A stretch of DNA of 64,000 nucleotides from an uncultured Agathobacter sp. Its GTDB lineage: Bacteria > Bacillota > Clostridia > Lachnospirales > Lachnospiraceae. The DNA lies in NCBI GenBank assembly GCA_934307695.1, contig CAKRCS010000001.1, forward strand, positions 124,001 through 188,000. The letters run 5' to 3'. The notes beneath the pieces were generated by a model, which was given only the letters and a program-made list of their open reading frames with translations, was not told where the DNA came from and did not search any database. The position numbers and the translations under genes were made by a program. Positions 1-9,471 of this stretch are shown here, one piece after another. The stretch's first letter is position 1. Each line of letters starts with the position of its first letter.

Positions 1-2
1 AG

Positions 3-311
3 AATTTGTGCGAGTTTTTGCGGATTGTGATCGAGAAGGAATTGAGTGGGGTATTTTTCCCGCAGAATGATGAGCTTGTAAATACAAGCACACTTGTCAG
101 GATGATCGCAAAGGCAAAGAATAAGAGGACACACGTTACCTGCGTGTTGACACCATTTGTAACACTTGGAAAGCATATACCGGGAAAGATCGGTAATCTT
201 TGCAGAAAGGCATTTGGCAGCAGCTATTACGATATGGATATGAGTGAGATCGGATATCCGTACAGAGTAGCCGGGCTGGAAGAATCTATTCAAAGGACAG
301 AAGGAAGATAA
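3..311 (+). CDS. NAD-dependent nucleotide-sugar epimerase/dehydratase, C-terminal fragment
   Basis: The reading frame is open from the left edge, so only about the last 102 residues are present; the TTG near base 6 is not a convincing start. The fragment resembles the substrate-binding C-terminal part of extended short-chain dehydrogenases acting on nucleotide sugars: a helix followed by a SGVFFPQN turn, then an NTSTLVRMIAK segment, ending in the GLEESIQRTEG element that typically closes these proteins. The Rossmann fold and the YxxxK site would lie upstream, outside the window. It ends one base before the ATG of a GT2 gene, so the two are probably co-transcribed. The family is fairly clear, but epimerase, reductase or dehydratase cannot be decided. 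Confidence 0.7.
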   Translation, partial: NLCEFLRIVIEKELSGVFFPQNDELVNTSTLVRMIAKAKNKRTHVTCVLTPFVTLGKHIPGKIGNLCRKAFGSSYYDMDMSEIGYPYRVAGLEESIQRTEGR

Positions 312-312
312 G

Positions 313-1047
313 ATGCTGGTTTCCATTACAACCGTAACCTATAACAGCGCGGCAACACTGGCACGAACGATCGAATCGGTACTTGCCCAGACATATCCGG
401 AGATCGAGTATATCATCGTAGATGGAATGTCGCAGGATGACACTCTTGCAATCGCGGAAAGCTATACAGCAAAGATGCAGCAAAAAGGAATTAAATACCG
501 GATCATATCTGAGAAGGATCGCGGAATGTATGATGCGATCAATAAGGGAATCGCGATGGCGAGCGGAGAGATTATCGGGAATATCAATTCGGATGACTGG
601 TATGAGCCGGATGCAGTTGAGAAGGTAGCAGCCTTTTTTGAAAAAGAAGGATGCGATTTCATGTATGCGGATCTTCGCATGATCAAACCGGATGGAAGTA
701 CTTTCATCAAACATTCCAAACATACGAGGATCGCAACTTCCCGTGGATGGAACCACCCGACACAATTTGCGCGCAAGGAAGTATACATGAAGTATCCGTA
801 TAAGGTTGAGAGTATGCATGATGACTTTGATCTGCTGCTGCGCGTGATGAAGTCTGATTACAAGATCGCAATATTAAACGAGGTGCTGGCAAACTTCTCA
901 ATGGAGGGCATGAGCCATGAACGCAGGCTCTCCGCCAATATCAAAAGAGGAAAAGCGCGGTATCGCATTTATCGAAATAACGGATACAGCAGATGGTATT
1001 TGTTGGAATGCCTTATGATCGAGACTGCAAAGTTTATTCTGGGGTGA
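313..1047 (+). CDS. Glycosyltransferase family 2 (WcaA-like), cytosolic
   Basis: A 244-residue single-domain GT-A enzyme that would transfer a sugar from a nucleotide donor to a lipid-linked glycan at the inner membrane face. It opens with SITTVTYNSAATL, has the IIVDGMSQDDT nucleotide-binding loop, the RGMYDAINKGI segment, and the metal-binding motif N92-S93-D94-D95 that replaces DxD in this subgroup. The MHDDFDLLLRV segment fits the acceptor/catalytic region. There is no membrane segment. The ATG lies one base after the preceding stop, so translation is probably coupled. Family membership is firm; donor and acceptor cannot be read from sequence. Confidence 0.9.
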   Translation: MLVSITTVTYNSAATLARTIESVLAQTYPEIEYIIVDGMSQDDTLAIAESYTAKMQQKGIKYRIISEKDRGMYDAINKGIAMASGEIIGNINSDDWYEPDAVEKVAAFFEKEGCDFMYADLRMIKPDGSTFIKHSKHTRIATSRGWNHPTQFARKEVYMKYPYKVESMHDDFDLLLRVMKSDYKIAILNEVLANFSMEGMSHERRLSANIKRGKARYRIYRNNGYSRWYLLECLMIETAKFILG

Positions 1048-1072
1048 ATGTCCCCGGAAAAGGGAGAAATCT

Positions 1073-1663
1073 ATGCTTAAGTTAAATTCTTATTTCCCAA
1101 AGGTGTATATGAAGTTAAATCATGTACAGTTTGGAAAAGGGCTTCGGATGAAAGGCTGGCCGTTTGTGTTCCGGTTTCCGGGTTCCTCCGTTGTTATGGG
1201 GGAAAATGTCCGTATCAACAGTGAATTTTTTTCAAATCTTCTTGGATTGTATCAGAGAACGATCATTATCGCCCGCGGCGGAGGACAGATCACTATTGGC
1301 GATCATGTCGGAATTTCCGGTTCGACGATCTATTCCAGAGGACACATTACGATCGGAGCGCACACGATTATCGGAGCAAACTGCAAGATCATTGACAACG
1401 ATATGCATTCTTTGGATGTGGAGGAACGCAACAATGACATCTTTGACAATTTGGTGTGCAAGGATGTAACGATTGGAGACAGCGTATTTGTCGGATGCAA
1501 CTGCATCATTTTAAAGGGAACACAGATCGGGGACCGGTGTGTTATAGGCGCAGGAAGTGTAGTAAGCGGGGCATTTCCACCGGACTCTGTGATCGCAGGC
1601 AATCCGGCGCGCGTTATAAGATCGCTTCCGACAGTACAGAGACAAAATGAAGAACCGGTATAG
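1073..1663 (+). CDS. Left-handed beta-helix (hexapeptide repeat) acyltransferase
   Basis: A 196-residue protein with many [LIV]-G-x4 hexapeptide turns (for example ITIGDHVGISGSTIYSRG, ITIGAHTIIGANC, VTIGDSVFVGCNCIILKG) and the common ending VIAGNPARVIRSL. This is the pattern of WcaF/LacA-type O- or N-acetyltransferases, trimeric enzymes using acetyl-CoA, with the probable catalytic His in the DNDMHSLD segment. The start is supported by AGGGAG seven bases upstream. It sits between glycosyltransferases, so it probably acetylates a sugar of the repeat unit. It could supply the N-acetyl group expected after the FdtA/FdtB steps downstream, but it is not specifically FdtC-like, so that assignment is only an option. 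Confidence 0.85.
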   Translation: MLKLNSYFPKVYMKLNHVQFGKGLRMKGWPFVFRFPGSSVVMGENVRINSEFFSNLLGLYQRTIIIARGGGQITIGDHVGISGSTIYSRGHITIGAHTIIGANCKIIDNDMHSLDVEERNNDIFDNLVCKDVTIGDSVFVGCNCIILKGTQIGDRCVIGAGSVVSGAFPPDSVIAGNPARVIRSLPTVQRQNEEPV

Positions 1664-1686
1664 TCCGTAAGAGGTTACACAACCAT

Positions 1687-2916
1687 ATGAGAGTTTTGCA
1701 TATAAATATCTGTGGCAATTTGAGCACAGGAAACATTGCCTCCGATATTATCCGGGAGGTAGAGAAAAAAGGTGGGGAAGGTGTACTGGCGTATGCCAGA
1801 AATGCCGTAGCGGAGGATATCCCATCCATATTGATCGGAAGCCAGACGGATGTGTATGCACATGCAGTTTTATCACGGATCACAGACCGTACCGGGTTTT
1901 ATTCCAAAAGGGCAACAGAAGCACTGACCGACAAGATCAGGGAGTGGAATCCGGATATCATACATTTACACAATCTGCATGGGTATTACCTGCATGTGGG
2001 AGTGTTGTTTGATTTCTTAAAGGGGTATAACCGCCCGGTGGTATGGACGTTGCACGACTGTTGGGCATTTACAGGACATTGCCCATACTTTTCGGCTGTG
2101 GAATGCGAACGGTGGAAAACCGGCTGCTATGATTGCCCAGAAAAGAAAAATTATCCGGCGAGCTTAGTACTTGACCAGTCAAAGAAAAATTATCGGGATA
2201 AGCAGCATTATTTTTTGGAAGTTCCGGATATGACACTTGTCACACCTTCAAAATGGCTAAAGGAAATTGTAGGTGAGTCCTTTTTGAAGGAGTATCCATG
2301 TGAGGTAATATACAATGGCATCGACCCGGAAAAGTTTTATCCGAGAGCCGGGCAGTCCTTTCGACAGAACTATCATCTGACCGACAAGAAGATACTGCTT
2401 GGTGTTGCAAGTACCTGGTCTAAGCGCAAGGGGTACGAGGATTTCTGCAAATTGTCAGAGCGGTTGCCGGAAAATTGGACAATCGTTATGGTGGGATTAA
2501 AAAAAGAGCAGATCGAGACACTTCCTGCGAATGTATTAGGCATTGAGCGCACGAAGAATGTGGAAGAACTGGCTCAGATCTATTCGGAGGCGGATCTGTA
2601 CTTCAACGCAAGCGTGGAGGAGACCTTCGGGCTTACAACGGTGGAGGCAATCTTTTGTGGAACACCGGCTATTGTATACAACAGCACCGCAGTGCCGGAA
2701 TGTGTGCAGCCGGACGGAGAGAATGCAACAGGGTATATCGTGGAAAAAGGCGATATAGATGCGGTTGCAGATATAATCCGCGAGCTTGAGACCGGAGAAC
2801 GCCGGTGGCTTGGAAAAACAGAAAAATTAGAGAGAAACAAGGCTTTCTTTAAAGAGGAAGCTTGTAGAGCGTATTATGAACTATATCAGACGATTATGGA
2901 ACGGAAAACTAAATAA
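1687..2916 (+). CDS. Glycosyltransferase family 4 (GT-B fold)
   Basis: A 409-residue retaining GT-B enzyme. The N-terminal half has MRVLHINICG and IIHLHNLHGYYLH, then WTLHDCWAFTGHCPYFS followed by a Cys-rich patch (GCYDCPEKK), typical of the WcaC-like subgroup. The C-terminal Rossmann domain has LLGVASTWSKRKGYEDF and the E-x7-E nucleotide-sugar motif in VEETFGLTTVEAIFCGTPA. It probably adds an internal residue of the repeat unit. The next gene begins 41 bases before this one ends, indicating translational coupling. Sugar specificity is unknown. Confidence 0.9.
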   Translation: MRVLHINICGNLSTGNIASDIIREVEKKGGEGVLAYARNAVAEDIPSILIGSQTDVYAHAVLSRITDRTGFYSKRATEALTDKIREWNPDIIHLHNLHGYYLHVGVLFDFLKGYNRPVVWTLHDCWAFTGHCPYFSAVECERWKTGCYDCPEKKNYPASLVLDQSKKNYRDKQHYFLEVPDMTLVTPSKWLKEIVGESFLKEYPCEVIYNGIDPEKFYPRAGQSFRQNYHLTDKKILLGVASTWSKRKGYEDFCKLSERLPENWTIVMVGLKKEQIETLPANVLGIERTKNVEELAQIYSEADLYFNASVEETFGLTTVEAIFCGTPAIVYNSTAVPECVQPDGENATGYIVEKGDIDAVADIIRELETGERRWLGKTEKLERNKAFFKEEACRAYYELYQTIMERKTK

Positions 2917-4069
2917 GATCGTATATTTTGTGTTTTATATGACATTGTGCTTTCCGTTTGTCGGAGGGCGGTTTGTCAATACAGACACACAGCCGTGGGC
3001 ACTGTTTCTGGCGATTCTGCTAGTGCTCGGAAGGTGCCTTGTGACAAAAAGCTGGGAGCGCAACGGATATATAGACATTCTCACCCTATACTTTGGCATT
3101 TGCGTAGTTATCGGACTTTTTTCGGCGACACAGGGATTGCCGATCATGAGTCTGGCGAGGAGCGGTGCCAACTATGCGTCCATCTTTTTTATCACGATCG
3201 CTGTTTATCAGATGCTAAAAGAGCAGGATGGACTGAATGAAAAGTGGATCAAGCTTGCAATATGGATATGGTTTGCGGTCGGCATGATCCAGCGGTTCGT
3301 AGATAGAAGCTTTGCGTATGGGCTTTTATCCCTTCCGAGAACCTCGGCGGATAGAGGCGTGATCAGTTTATCCGGGGAGCCGTCTTTTTACGGGTATATG
3401 TGTATTTTCTTTTTGCTGTTTGCGATGGAATTTAAGAAGCATAAGCTTGTGTATATGGGCTGCCTGCTGTTCCAGATCGTATTTCTGGCGATGTCGACAA
3501 TAACCATTCTTTATCTTATGATTTTTGTGGTGTTCTATGTACTGGAAGATCTGGTAAAGCGGGGCTGGCTTGGGCTTTCGGTTGCCTGCCTGGGAGTTAT
3601 CTTCCTGTTCGGCGGATACCTTGCAATGCGCAATCTGCAAAGCGACAACCGCCTGCTTAAGATGCTAAGAGGGCTGTACTATGACCGCAGTGTACTGCTG
3701 GATGATCCGAGCATGAATCAGCGGATGGATGATATCAAATCGGCACTTTCGGCATTTGTAGAGAATATAGGAATGCCGCATGGCTACTCCCAATACCGCA
3801 TCATGAGCGGGTATGGTGCTGCATTATATGAGACGGGTATCGCGGCAATTCTGATTATTGTGTTATTTGCGGTACTGTTTGCGGAGGGAAAACATGCATT
3901 TACCATTGCGGCGAGCATGACGGTGATCATGTTTTCGGCAGTGCAGCTGGCATGCCCGATCCTTTCGTTTTATCTGGGATATACGGTATACAAAAAACAC
4001 GCAAAAAGAGCTGCCGTTGTAGCATGCGGCAAGGAGGGAATCTTATATGAAAAGCGAAATTCAAATTGA
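2876..4069 (+). CDS. O-antigen/capsule polymerase-like membrane protein (Wzy-type)
   Basis: A 397-residue polytopic protein with roughly ten hydrophobic segments and a larger central loop. The conserved-looking stretch ADRGVISLSGEPSFYGYM, with a GEP(S/T) motif, is often seen in Wzy/O-antigen ligase-like proteins from Gram-positive capsule loci. It would join repeat units on undecaprenyl diphosphate outside the membrane. It is followed at once by a Wzz-like gene (23-base overlap), a common polymerase and chain-length pairing. Polymerases diverge quickly, so the call rests on topology, the motif and context. The first ATG gives a 41-base overlap with the upstream gene; no better start is evident before the first membrane segment. 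Confidence 0.65.
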   Translation: MNYIRRLWNGKLNKIVYFVFYMTLCFPFVGGRFVNTDTQPWALFLAILLVLGRCLVTKSWERNGYIDILTLYFGICVVIGLFSATQGLPIMSLARSGANYASIFFITIAVYQMLKEQDGLNEKWIKLAIWIWFAVGMIQRFVDRSFAYGLLSLPRTSADRGVISLSGEPSFYGYMCIFFLLFAMEFKKHKLVYMGCLLFQIVFLAMSTITILYLMIFVVFYVLEDLVKRGWLGLSVACLGVIFLFGGYLAMRNLQSDNRLLKMLRGLYYDRSVLLDDPSMNQRMDDIKSALSAFVENIGMPHGYSQYRIMSGYGAALYETGIAAILIIVLFAVLFAEGKHAFTIAASMTVIMFSAVQLACPILSFYLGYTVYKKHAKRAAVVACGKEGILYEKRNSN

Positions 4070-4967
4070 CTTAAAAGCGATGTTAAAGTGGATAGGGCGT
4101 AAGTGGAAACTTTTGATTCCGGGCTTTGTCATTCTGGCAGCCCTGATGAGCGGACTTTTGTATTTTAATGAGGTGGTTGCATACCGCCATGAGACCGCCA
4201 AACTTTATTCCAAGAACGAATGCTTAGCTCATATGAGTGACAGTGCACTGCGCGAGGTAAATCTTACCCTTGCAATGGAAAAGATCATGAAGGGCCATGA
4301 GGACGAGCTGGAGGAACTCCGGCAGATCGAGGAGCCTACGGAAGAACAGTACCTGCGCATGGAAGACCTGATGGAAAATATTGATAAGATCCGGTCACTG
4401 AGCATTAGTTACCGTTATGCCTATGACAGCTATCAGTCAAGGTATTATGATCTGCTCAATGGGGTTGATGAAAATGATATCCGTGCGTATCCGGTACTTA
4501 CACAAAATATGGTGTTTGGTGGAATAATAATCGGTGCGGCAATGCTGGTTGCACTTTTTATTCTGTGGTATCTCCTTTCCGGATATCTGCATTCCGAGGA
4601 TGAGATACGGATGAACTACGGTTACCGTGTAAATGCGGTAGACGCAACGAAGGAGCATCTGGAGGACGGCGTTAAGCTGGTACTTGAATCGGATCGCTGG
4701 AACAGTCAAAGTAAAATTGCAATTCTTGATGCAATGGATAAGAAGAAAGAGAGTCAGGATCTGGAGATTGTAAAGAAGATTACCGGAGGCGAGGTATATA
4801 CCGGATTTTTGAAGGATACCGGAGCACTTGCCGGTGTAAAAGCGGCAGGCCAGGCGATCATTGTAGCAAAGGTAAATGACACAAAACTCCGCACTCTCAC
4901 GCAAATTCATGAGACGATGCAGTCTCTTGGCGTTGATGTCCTTGGAGTACTTTTGATCAGAGAATAA
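4047..4967 (+). CDS. Wzz/CapA-like chain-length regulator with degenerate C-terminal domain
   Basis: A 306-residue protein with the two-membrane-helix layout of polysaccharide co-polymerases: helix one at about residues 22-42, an acidic and partly coiled-coil periplasmic-type segment (DELEELRQIEEPTEEQYL), and helix two at about 152-178. About 125 cytoplasmic residues follow, resembling the start of the CapB/Wzc kinase fold but without a visible Walker A motif or Tyr-rich tail. It probably sets chain length with the neighbouring polymerase. The ectodomain is shorter than in classical Wzz proteins. It could instead be an adaptor for a tyrosine kinase encoded elsewhere. No kinase or phosphatase gene lies nearby. 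Confidence 0.6.
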   Translation: MKSEIQIDLKAMLKWIGRKWKLLIPGFVILAALMSGLLYFNEVVAYRHETAKLYSKNECLAHMSDSALREVNLTLAMEKIMKGHEDELEELRQIEEPTEEQYLRMEDLMENIDKIRSLSISYRYAYDSYQSRYYDLLNGVDENDIRAYPVLTQNMVFGGIIIGAAMLVALFILWYLLSGYLHSEDEIRMNYGYRVNAVDATKEHLEDGVKLVLESDRWNSQSKIAILDAMDKKKESQDLEIVKKITGGEVYTGFLKDTGALAGVKAAGQAIIVAKVNDTKLRTLTQIHETMQSLGVDVLGVLLIRE

Positions 4968-4970
4968 TCT

Positions 4971-6200
4971 ATGAAAATATTAACGATAAATTGGACCTAT
5001 GGATATGGAAGCACAGGCAAGCTGATCTGCGATATTGAAAAAGAGCTTCCGGAGTGTGAGTTCTTACATTGTTATGAGTACGATACGATCGGTGGGGCTT
5101 TAAACGCATATTGCCTGACCGGATGGCTGTTTGCCCGCGTGCATAACCGGATGAGCAGGTTAAAGGGCTTGCAGTATCAGAACGGGATCACTCCGACTAT
5201 ACGCCTGCTTCGCAAGATTGAGGAATATAAGCCGGATATTGTGCATATACACTGTCCGAACGGCAATACTTTAAATCTGTATAAGATACTGGAATATTTA
5301 AAAGCGAATAATATTTTAACTGTGATCACCAACCATGCAGAGTTTTTCTATACCGGGAATTGCCCGTATGCATTTGACTGTAAACAGTATCTGGATGGAT
5401 GCAGGCAGTGCAAGGATTACAAGCGGGCAACCAACTCTTTGATCTTTAACAGGGCTGCACTTTCCTGGAAGAAGATGTATGCGGCTTTGCACGATTTTAA
5501 AACGGTGCAGATGATATGTGTGTCTCCGTGGCAGTTACAGAGACTGCAGGAGTCAACGATATGCAAAGGCTTGCCGGGGCGTGTCATTGGCAATGGAATC
5601 GATACATCGGTTTTTCATGACTTGCCGGAACAAAGCCGCTTGAACACAGGCAGGATTACACTTTTGCAGGTGACTTCGAGCTTTTCGGATGATCCGGCGG
5701 ATATCAAGGGCGGCATCCATCTGATTGCACTGGCAAAGCGGTTATCTTTGGAATATGAGATCCGTGTGGCGGGTGCCTGTCATCTGGCAGATAGCGAAAA
5801 GCTGCCGGAAAATATCACATTGCTTGGCAATCTAAACGACCAGCAACAGCTTGCCGAAGAATATCGGAATGCTGATCTTGTCGTACTTACCAGCAAAAAG
5901 GAGACTTTTGGTATGGCTTGCGCGGAAAGCCTGTGTTGCGGAACTCCGGTAGCAGGGTTCTTAAGCGGAGGAACGGAGAGCATTGCCTTACCGGAATATA
6001 CGGCATTCTGTGAATATGGGGATGTTGATAAGCTGGCACAGCTGGTGGGAAAATGGGGGGCATATAAACGCACCATGACACCGGATGAGCGGCAGAAAAT
6101 GACAGTAGCAGCGGCAGAACGCTATTCCAAACAGACAATGGCAAAATCATATCTTACATTATATGAGGAACTGCTGGGGAAGCAGAAGGAGGAGCAATAG
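4971..6200 (+). CDS. Glycosyltransferase family 4 (GT-B fold), paralogue of the 1687-2916 gene
   Basis: A 409-residue GT-B protein of the same length and layout as the GT4 gene 2 kb upstream. It has YGYGSTGKLICDIE at the N-terminus, IVHIHCPNG, a Cys-rich patch around FYTGNCPYAFDCKQYLDGCRQC, and the C-terminal ETFGMACAESLCCGTPVAGF donor-binding motif. It probably transfers a different residue of the same repeat unit. Its TAG stop shares a base with the GTG start of the next gene. The similarity to the earlier gene suggests an old duplication within the locus. Donor specificity cannot be determined. Confidence 0.9.
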   Translation: MKILTINWTYGYGSTGKLICDIEKELPECEFLHCYEYDTIGGALNAYCLTGWLFARVHNRMSRLKGLQYQNGITPTIRLLRKIEEYKPDIVHIHCPNGNTLNLYKILEYLKANNILTVITNHAEFFYTGNCPYAFDCKQYLDGCRQCKDYKRATNSLIFNRAALSWKKMYAALHDFKTVQMICVSPWQLQRLQESTICKGLPGRVIGNGIDTSVFHDLPEQSRLNTGRITLLQVTSSFSDDPADIKGGIHLIALAKRLSLEYEIRVAGACHLADSEKLPENITLLGNLNDQQQLAEEYRNADLVVLTSKKETFGMACAESLCCGTPVAGFLSGGTESIALPEYTAFCEYGDVDKLAQLVGKWGAYKRTMTPDERQKMTVAAAERYSKQTMAKSYLTLYEELLGKQKEEQ

Positions 6201-6607
6201 TGGAAATCAAGCTTGTAAACTTTCAGCAGCACGGGGACGAAAGAGGTCATCTGGTTGCGGTAGAAGAAGGAAAGGAAATTCCGTTTTCAATCAAAAGAGT
6301 ATATTATATTTATGATACAGCAAAGAATGTGCGGCGCGGATATCATGCGCACAAGTCCCTGCATCAGGTGCTTTTCTGTGTAAACGGTGCCTGCACCATC
6401 CATCTCGACAATGGGGAGGAATGTGCAGAAGTGCGTTTGGACAAGCCATATGAGGGACTTTACATCGACAATCTCACATGGAGAGAAATGTATGATTTTT
6501 CGGATGGTGCAGTATTGATGGTGCTTGCATCGGATCTGTACAATGAGGACGATTATATCCGAAATTATCAGGAATTTATTGATTATGTCCGGGAGGTAAG
6601 AAAATGA
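6200..6607 (+). CDS. fdtA: dTDP-4-keto-6-deoxyglucose 3,4-ketoisomerase (FdtA/QdtA-type cupin)
   Basis: A 135-residue single-domain cupin with the family hallmark [15 protein letters not shown], whose two histidines form the active site, plus a [12 protein letters not shown]-terminal strand and the [21 protein letters not shown] core. These enzymes move the keto group from C4 to C3 of dTDP-4-keto-6-deoxyglucose. The GTG start overlaps the upstream stop and the ATGA junction couples it to the aminotransferase. FdtA and QdtA differ in product stereochemistry (galacto or gluco) through a few active-site residues that I cannot assign by eye, so the symbol means the FdtA/QdtA class. The upstream rmlA/rmlB genes are not in the window. 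Confidence 0.85.
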   Translation: MEIKLVNFQQHGDERGHLVAVEEGKEIPFSIKRVYYIYDTAKNVRRGYHAHKSLHQVLFCVNGACTIHLDNGEECAEVRLDKPYEGLYIDNLTWREMYDFSDGAVLMVLASDLYNEDDYIRNYQEFIDYVREVRK

Positions 6608-7698
6608 TTCCATTTTCAACATTTGAACCAATGCACAAAGAAGTGTCAGAGGAAATTCAGTCAGCATTTCGCAAGGTATTTGAGAAAGGCTGGTTCATTC
6701 AGGGAGATGAGTGTACGGCATTTGAACAGGAATTTGCCGGCTACTGCAACGCCAGATACTGTATCGGAGTAGGAAACGGGCTGGATGCGCTCCTTTTGAT
6801 CCTGCGGGGATATGGGATCGGAAAAGGAGATGAGGTTATCGTTCCGTCGAATACCTTTATCGCAACGGCACTTGCCGTAACCTATGCAGGTGCAACGCCT
6901 GTGTTTGTGGAGCCGCGGCTGGAAAGCTATACCATAGATCCGTCACTTATCGAAGAAAAGATAACCGATCGGACGAAGGCAATTATCGCGGTGCAGCTTT
7001 ATGGACAGGCATCCGATATGGATGAAATCTGTGTGATCGCAAGAAAGCACGGACTCAAGGTGATTGAGGATGCGGCACAGGCACACGGATCTACCTACAA
7101 GGGAAGAAAGGTCGGAGCACTTGCGGATGCTGCCGGATTTAGTTTTTATCCGGGAAAGAACCTCGGAGCACTCGGAGATGCGGGCGCTGTTGTGACGAAT
7201 GACGAGGCACTTGCAAAGAAGGTGCGCGCACTTGGCAATTATGGAAGCGACTATAAATATCACCATATTTATCAGGGGCACAACACAAGACTGGACGAGA
7301 TACAGGCAGCTTTTTTGCGCATCAAGCTTGCAAATCTGGATCGCTGGAATGCGGGCAGATATCAGGTGGCAGAGCGGTATTTGAAGGAGATCAACAATCC
7401 GCTTATAACGCTTCCAACGGTGGAACCGTATGGCACGCATGTATTTCATATTTTTGCAATCCGGTGTGACAGAAGGGATGAACTGGAGAAGTTCTTAAAC
7501 CAGAAGGGAATCGGAACGAACTGCCATTACCCGATCCCGATCCATATGCAGGAGGCGTATAAAGATTTACAGATTCCGCAGGGAGCATACCCGGTTGCAG
7601 AGAAGATATCGGCGACAGAGCTATCCATCCCGCTGTACTATGGCATGACGGATGAAGAAATCAGCTATGTGATAAGTGCCATCAACGAATTTAGATAA
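6604..7698 (+). CDS. fdtB: PLP-dependent sugar 3-aminotransferase (FdtB/QdtB-type, DegT/DnrJ/EryC1/StrS family)
   Basis: A 364-residue fold-type I aminotransferase. It has [18 protein letters not shown] near the N-terminus, [36 protein letters not shown], and the PLP lysine in [12 protein letters not shown] (K185). Following an FdtA/QdtA isomerase by a 4-base ATGA overlap, it is expected to convert the dTDP-3-keto-6-deoxyhexose to the 3-amino sugar (Fuc3N or Qui3N). The acyltransferase that would complete Fuc3NAc is not adjacent; the hexapeptide protein at 1073 is a candidate. Family and PLP site are firm, C3 specificity comes from the neighbour, and the exact epimer is open. Confidence 0.85.
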   Translation: MIPFSTFEPMHKEVSEEIQSAFRKVFEKGWFIQGDECTAFEQEFAGYCNARYCIGVGNGLDALLLILRGYGIGKGDEVIVPSNTFIATALAVTYAGATPVFVEPRLESYTIDPSLIEEKITDRTKAIIAVQLYGQASDMDEICVIARKHGLKVIEDAAQAHGSTYKGRKVGALADAAGFSFYPGKNLGALGDAGAVVTNDEALAKKVRALGNYGSDYKYHHIYQGHNTRLDEIQAAFLRIKLANLDRWNAGRYQVAERYLKEINNPLITLPTVEPYGTHVFHIFAIRCDRRDELEKFLNQKGIGTNCHYPIPIHMQEAYKDLQIPQGAYPVAEKISATELSIPLYYGMTDEEISYVISAINEFR

Positions 7699-7710
7699 AC
7701 GAGGAAAATT

Positions 7711-9471
7711 ATGCGTAATGTTTTACATCAATTAAGTATTATTTTGGAGAAAAGTGAAAAGCGGAAGATTCCGCTTATTATCATCATGATGATCTTCAGC
7801 GCAATCTTAGAGGTGCTTGGCGTATCCATGATCGTTCCGGTTGTGACTCTTGTGATGAACCCGGATACGATGGAATCCAATGGTCTGGTTGCGGGATTTT
7901 GCAATATGTTTCACATAACCTCCGTTACGACTTTAACCATCGCGCTTATGGTGATCCTGATCGTATTGTTTGTCGGCAAGAATCTGTTCCAGCTTCTGCA
8001 GTATTATGTGGTTGCAAAGTATTCGTTTGACAACCTTTACCGCACACAGAAAAAGCTGGTCAACATTTTTCTGCACAAGCCGTACAGCTATTATCTTGGA
8101 ATAAATACTTCCGATATCGTCCGTCTGATCAGTCAGGATACGGTTGGAGCATTTGTGATCGTGCAGGATGCCATGGAAATGTGCGCGGAGATATTTGTTG
8201 CAGTCATTCTTGCACTTACGGTCTTTGTCATGGATCCGGGAATGGCACTCGCAATGGGTGTAATGCTTCTGCTTCTGATGTTTTTTATCGCAAAGGTTAT
8301 AAAACCAAAGCTCAACCGCTATGGTGCAAGCCATGTAAAGTATGATACGATCGCCACCAAGTGGCTGTTACAGTTTTCAGGCGGAATCAAGGACATCAAG
8401 ATCGCCGAGAGCGAGAACTTCTTTGAAGAGAATTACGCATATAATGATAAAATTGACAAGAAAATGGAGAAGGAACGTGCGGTATACCGGAATGTTCCGC
8501 GCGTTATGCTTGAGGCAACCTGCATTTCCGGGGTATTGCTCATCTTTATTGTGCGTCTGCTGCAGGGTGAGAATATTGCCAACATGGTTCCGCAGTTGTC
8601 TGCGTTTGTGTTGGCAGCAGTGCGTCTGCTTCCGAGCGCAAACCGTGTCAGCTCGTATGCAAACGAGATCGCATACAATATGCCACAGTTAAACCGCACG
8701 GTTGAGCATATCCAAAAAGCAGGGGATATAGAGGAAGCAGCGGCTTCAAACGAGCAGCAGAGCCCATCTGGCGCTCCTGCATTTACGCTGCAAGACAAGA
8801 TACAGTTGAAGGATATTACCTTTAAGTATGATGAAGGCGACAAGTATATCCTGAAACATGCGGATATGGATATCCCGATCGCATCCTCTGTCGGGGTGGT
8901 CGGAACATCCGGTGCCGGAAAGACAACGGCAATCGATGTCCTGCTTGGGCTGTTAAAACCGGAAAGCGGACAGGTGCTTGTGGACGGTCAGAACATTGAG
9001 AACAATTACCATGCATGGCTGCGAAACATCTCTTACATTCCGCAGACTATTTATCTGCTGGATGATACGATCCGCGCTAATATCATGTTTGGCAATGGAA
9101 CAGATGCATCGGATGATGCGGTCTGGATGGCACTGCGGGAAGCACAGCTTGAGGAGTTTGTGCGCAGCCTTCCGGAAGGACTGGATACGCAGATCGGAGA
9201 GCGCGGAGTACGCCTTTCCGGTGGACAGAGACAAAGAATCGGTATTGCGAGGGCGCTGTATACGCAGCCGAAGGTATTGATCTTTGACGAAGCAACCTCT
9301 GCACTTGACAACGAGACGGAGGAGGCTCTCATGGAGGCAATCAACGGACTTCATGGAAAGAAGACCATGATCATTATCGCACACAGACTGCAGACGATCC
9401 AAAACTGTGACCTTGTATATCGTGTAGGGGAAGGAAAGATAACGTTAGATGAACATGCGAAAGAATCTTAA
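7711..9471 (+). CDS. ABC transporter, fused permease-ATPase (PglK/MsbA-like glycolipid flippase)
   Basis: A 586-residue half-transporter with about six N-terminal membrane helices (residues about 20-310) and a C-terminal nucleotide-binding domain. Walker A is GTSGAGKTT, the signature is LSGGQRQRIGIARALY, Walker B is VLIFDEATSALD, and a switch histidine lies in IIIAHRLQTI. Exporters of this type in glycan loci flip undecaprenyl-diphosphate-linked oligosaccharides, as PglK does. It is therefore the likely flippase for the repeat unit assembled by the surrounding genes, since no Wzx-type protein is seen. The RBS GAGG is close upstream. Substrate assignment rests on context. Confidence 0.85.
   Translation: MRNVLHQLSIILEKSEKRKIPLIIIMMIFSAILEVLGVSMIVPVVTLVMNPDTMESNGLVAGFCNMFHITSVTTLTIALMVILIVLFVGKNLFQLLQYYVVAKYSFDNLYRTQKKLVNIFLHKPYSYYLGINTSDIVRLISQDTVGAFVIVQDAMEMCAEIFVAVILALTVFVMDPGMALAMGVMLLLLMFFIAKVIKPKLNRYGASHVKYDTIATKWLLQFSGGIKDIKIAESENFFEENYAYNDKIDKKMEKERAVYRNVPRVMLEATCISGVLLIFIVRLLQGENIANMVPQLSAFVLAAVRLLPSANRVSSYANEIAYNMPQLNRTVEHIQKAGDIEEAAASNEQQSPSGAPAFTLQDKIQLKDITFKYDEGDKYILKHADMDIPIASSVGVVGTSGAGKTTAIDVLLGLLKPESGQVLVDGQNIENNYHAWLRNISYIPQTIYLLDDTIRANIMFGNGTDASDDAVWMALREAQLEEFVRSLPEGLDTQIGERGVRLSGGQRQRIGIARALYTQPKVLIFDEATSALDNETEEALMEAINGLHGKKTMIIIAHRLQTIQNCDLVYRVGEGKITLDEHAKES

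Noticed and set aside
286..819. Long antisense frames over the first GT2 and similar frames elsewhere
   Set aside because: They lie opposite clear family members, lack RBS and motifs, and reflect codon bias of the true strand.
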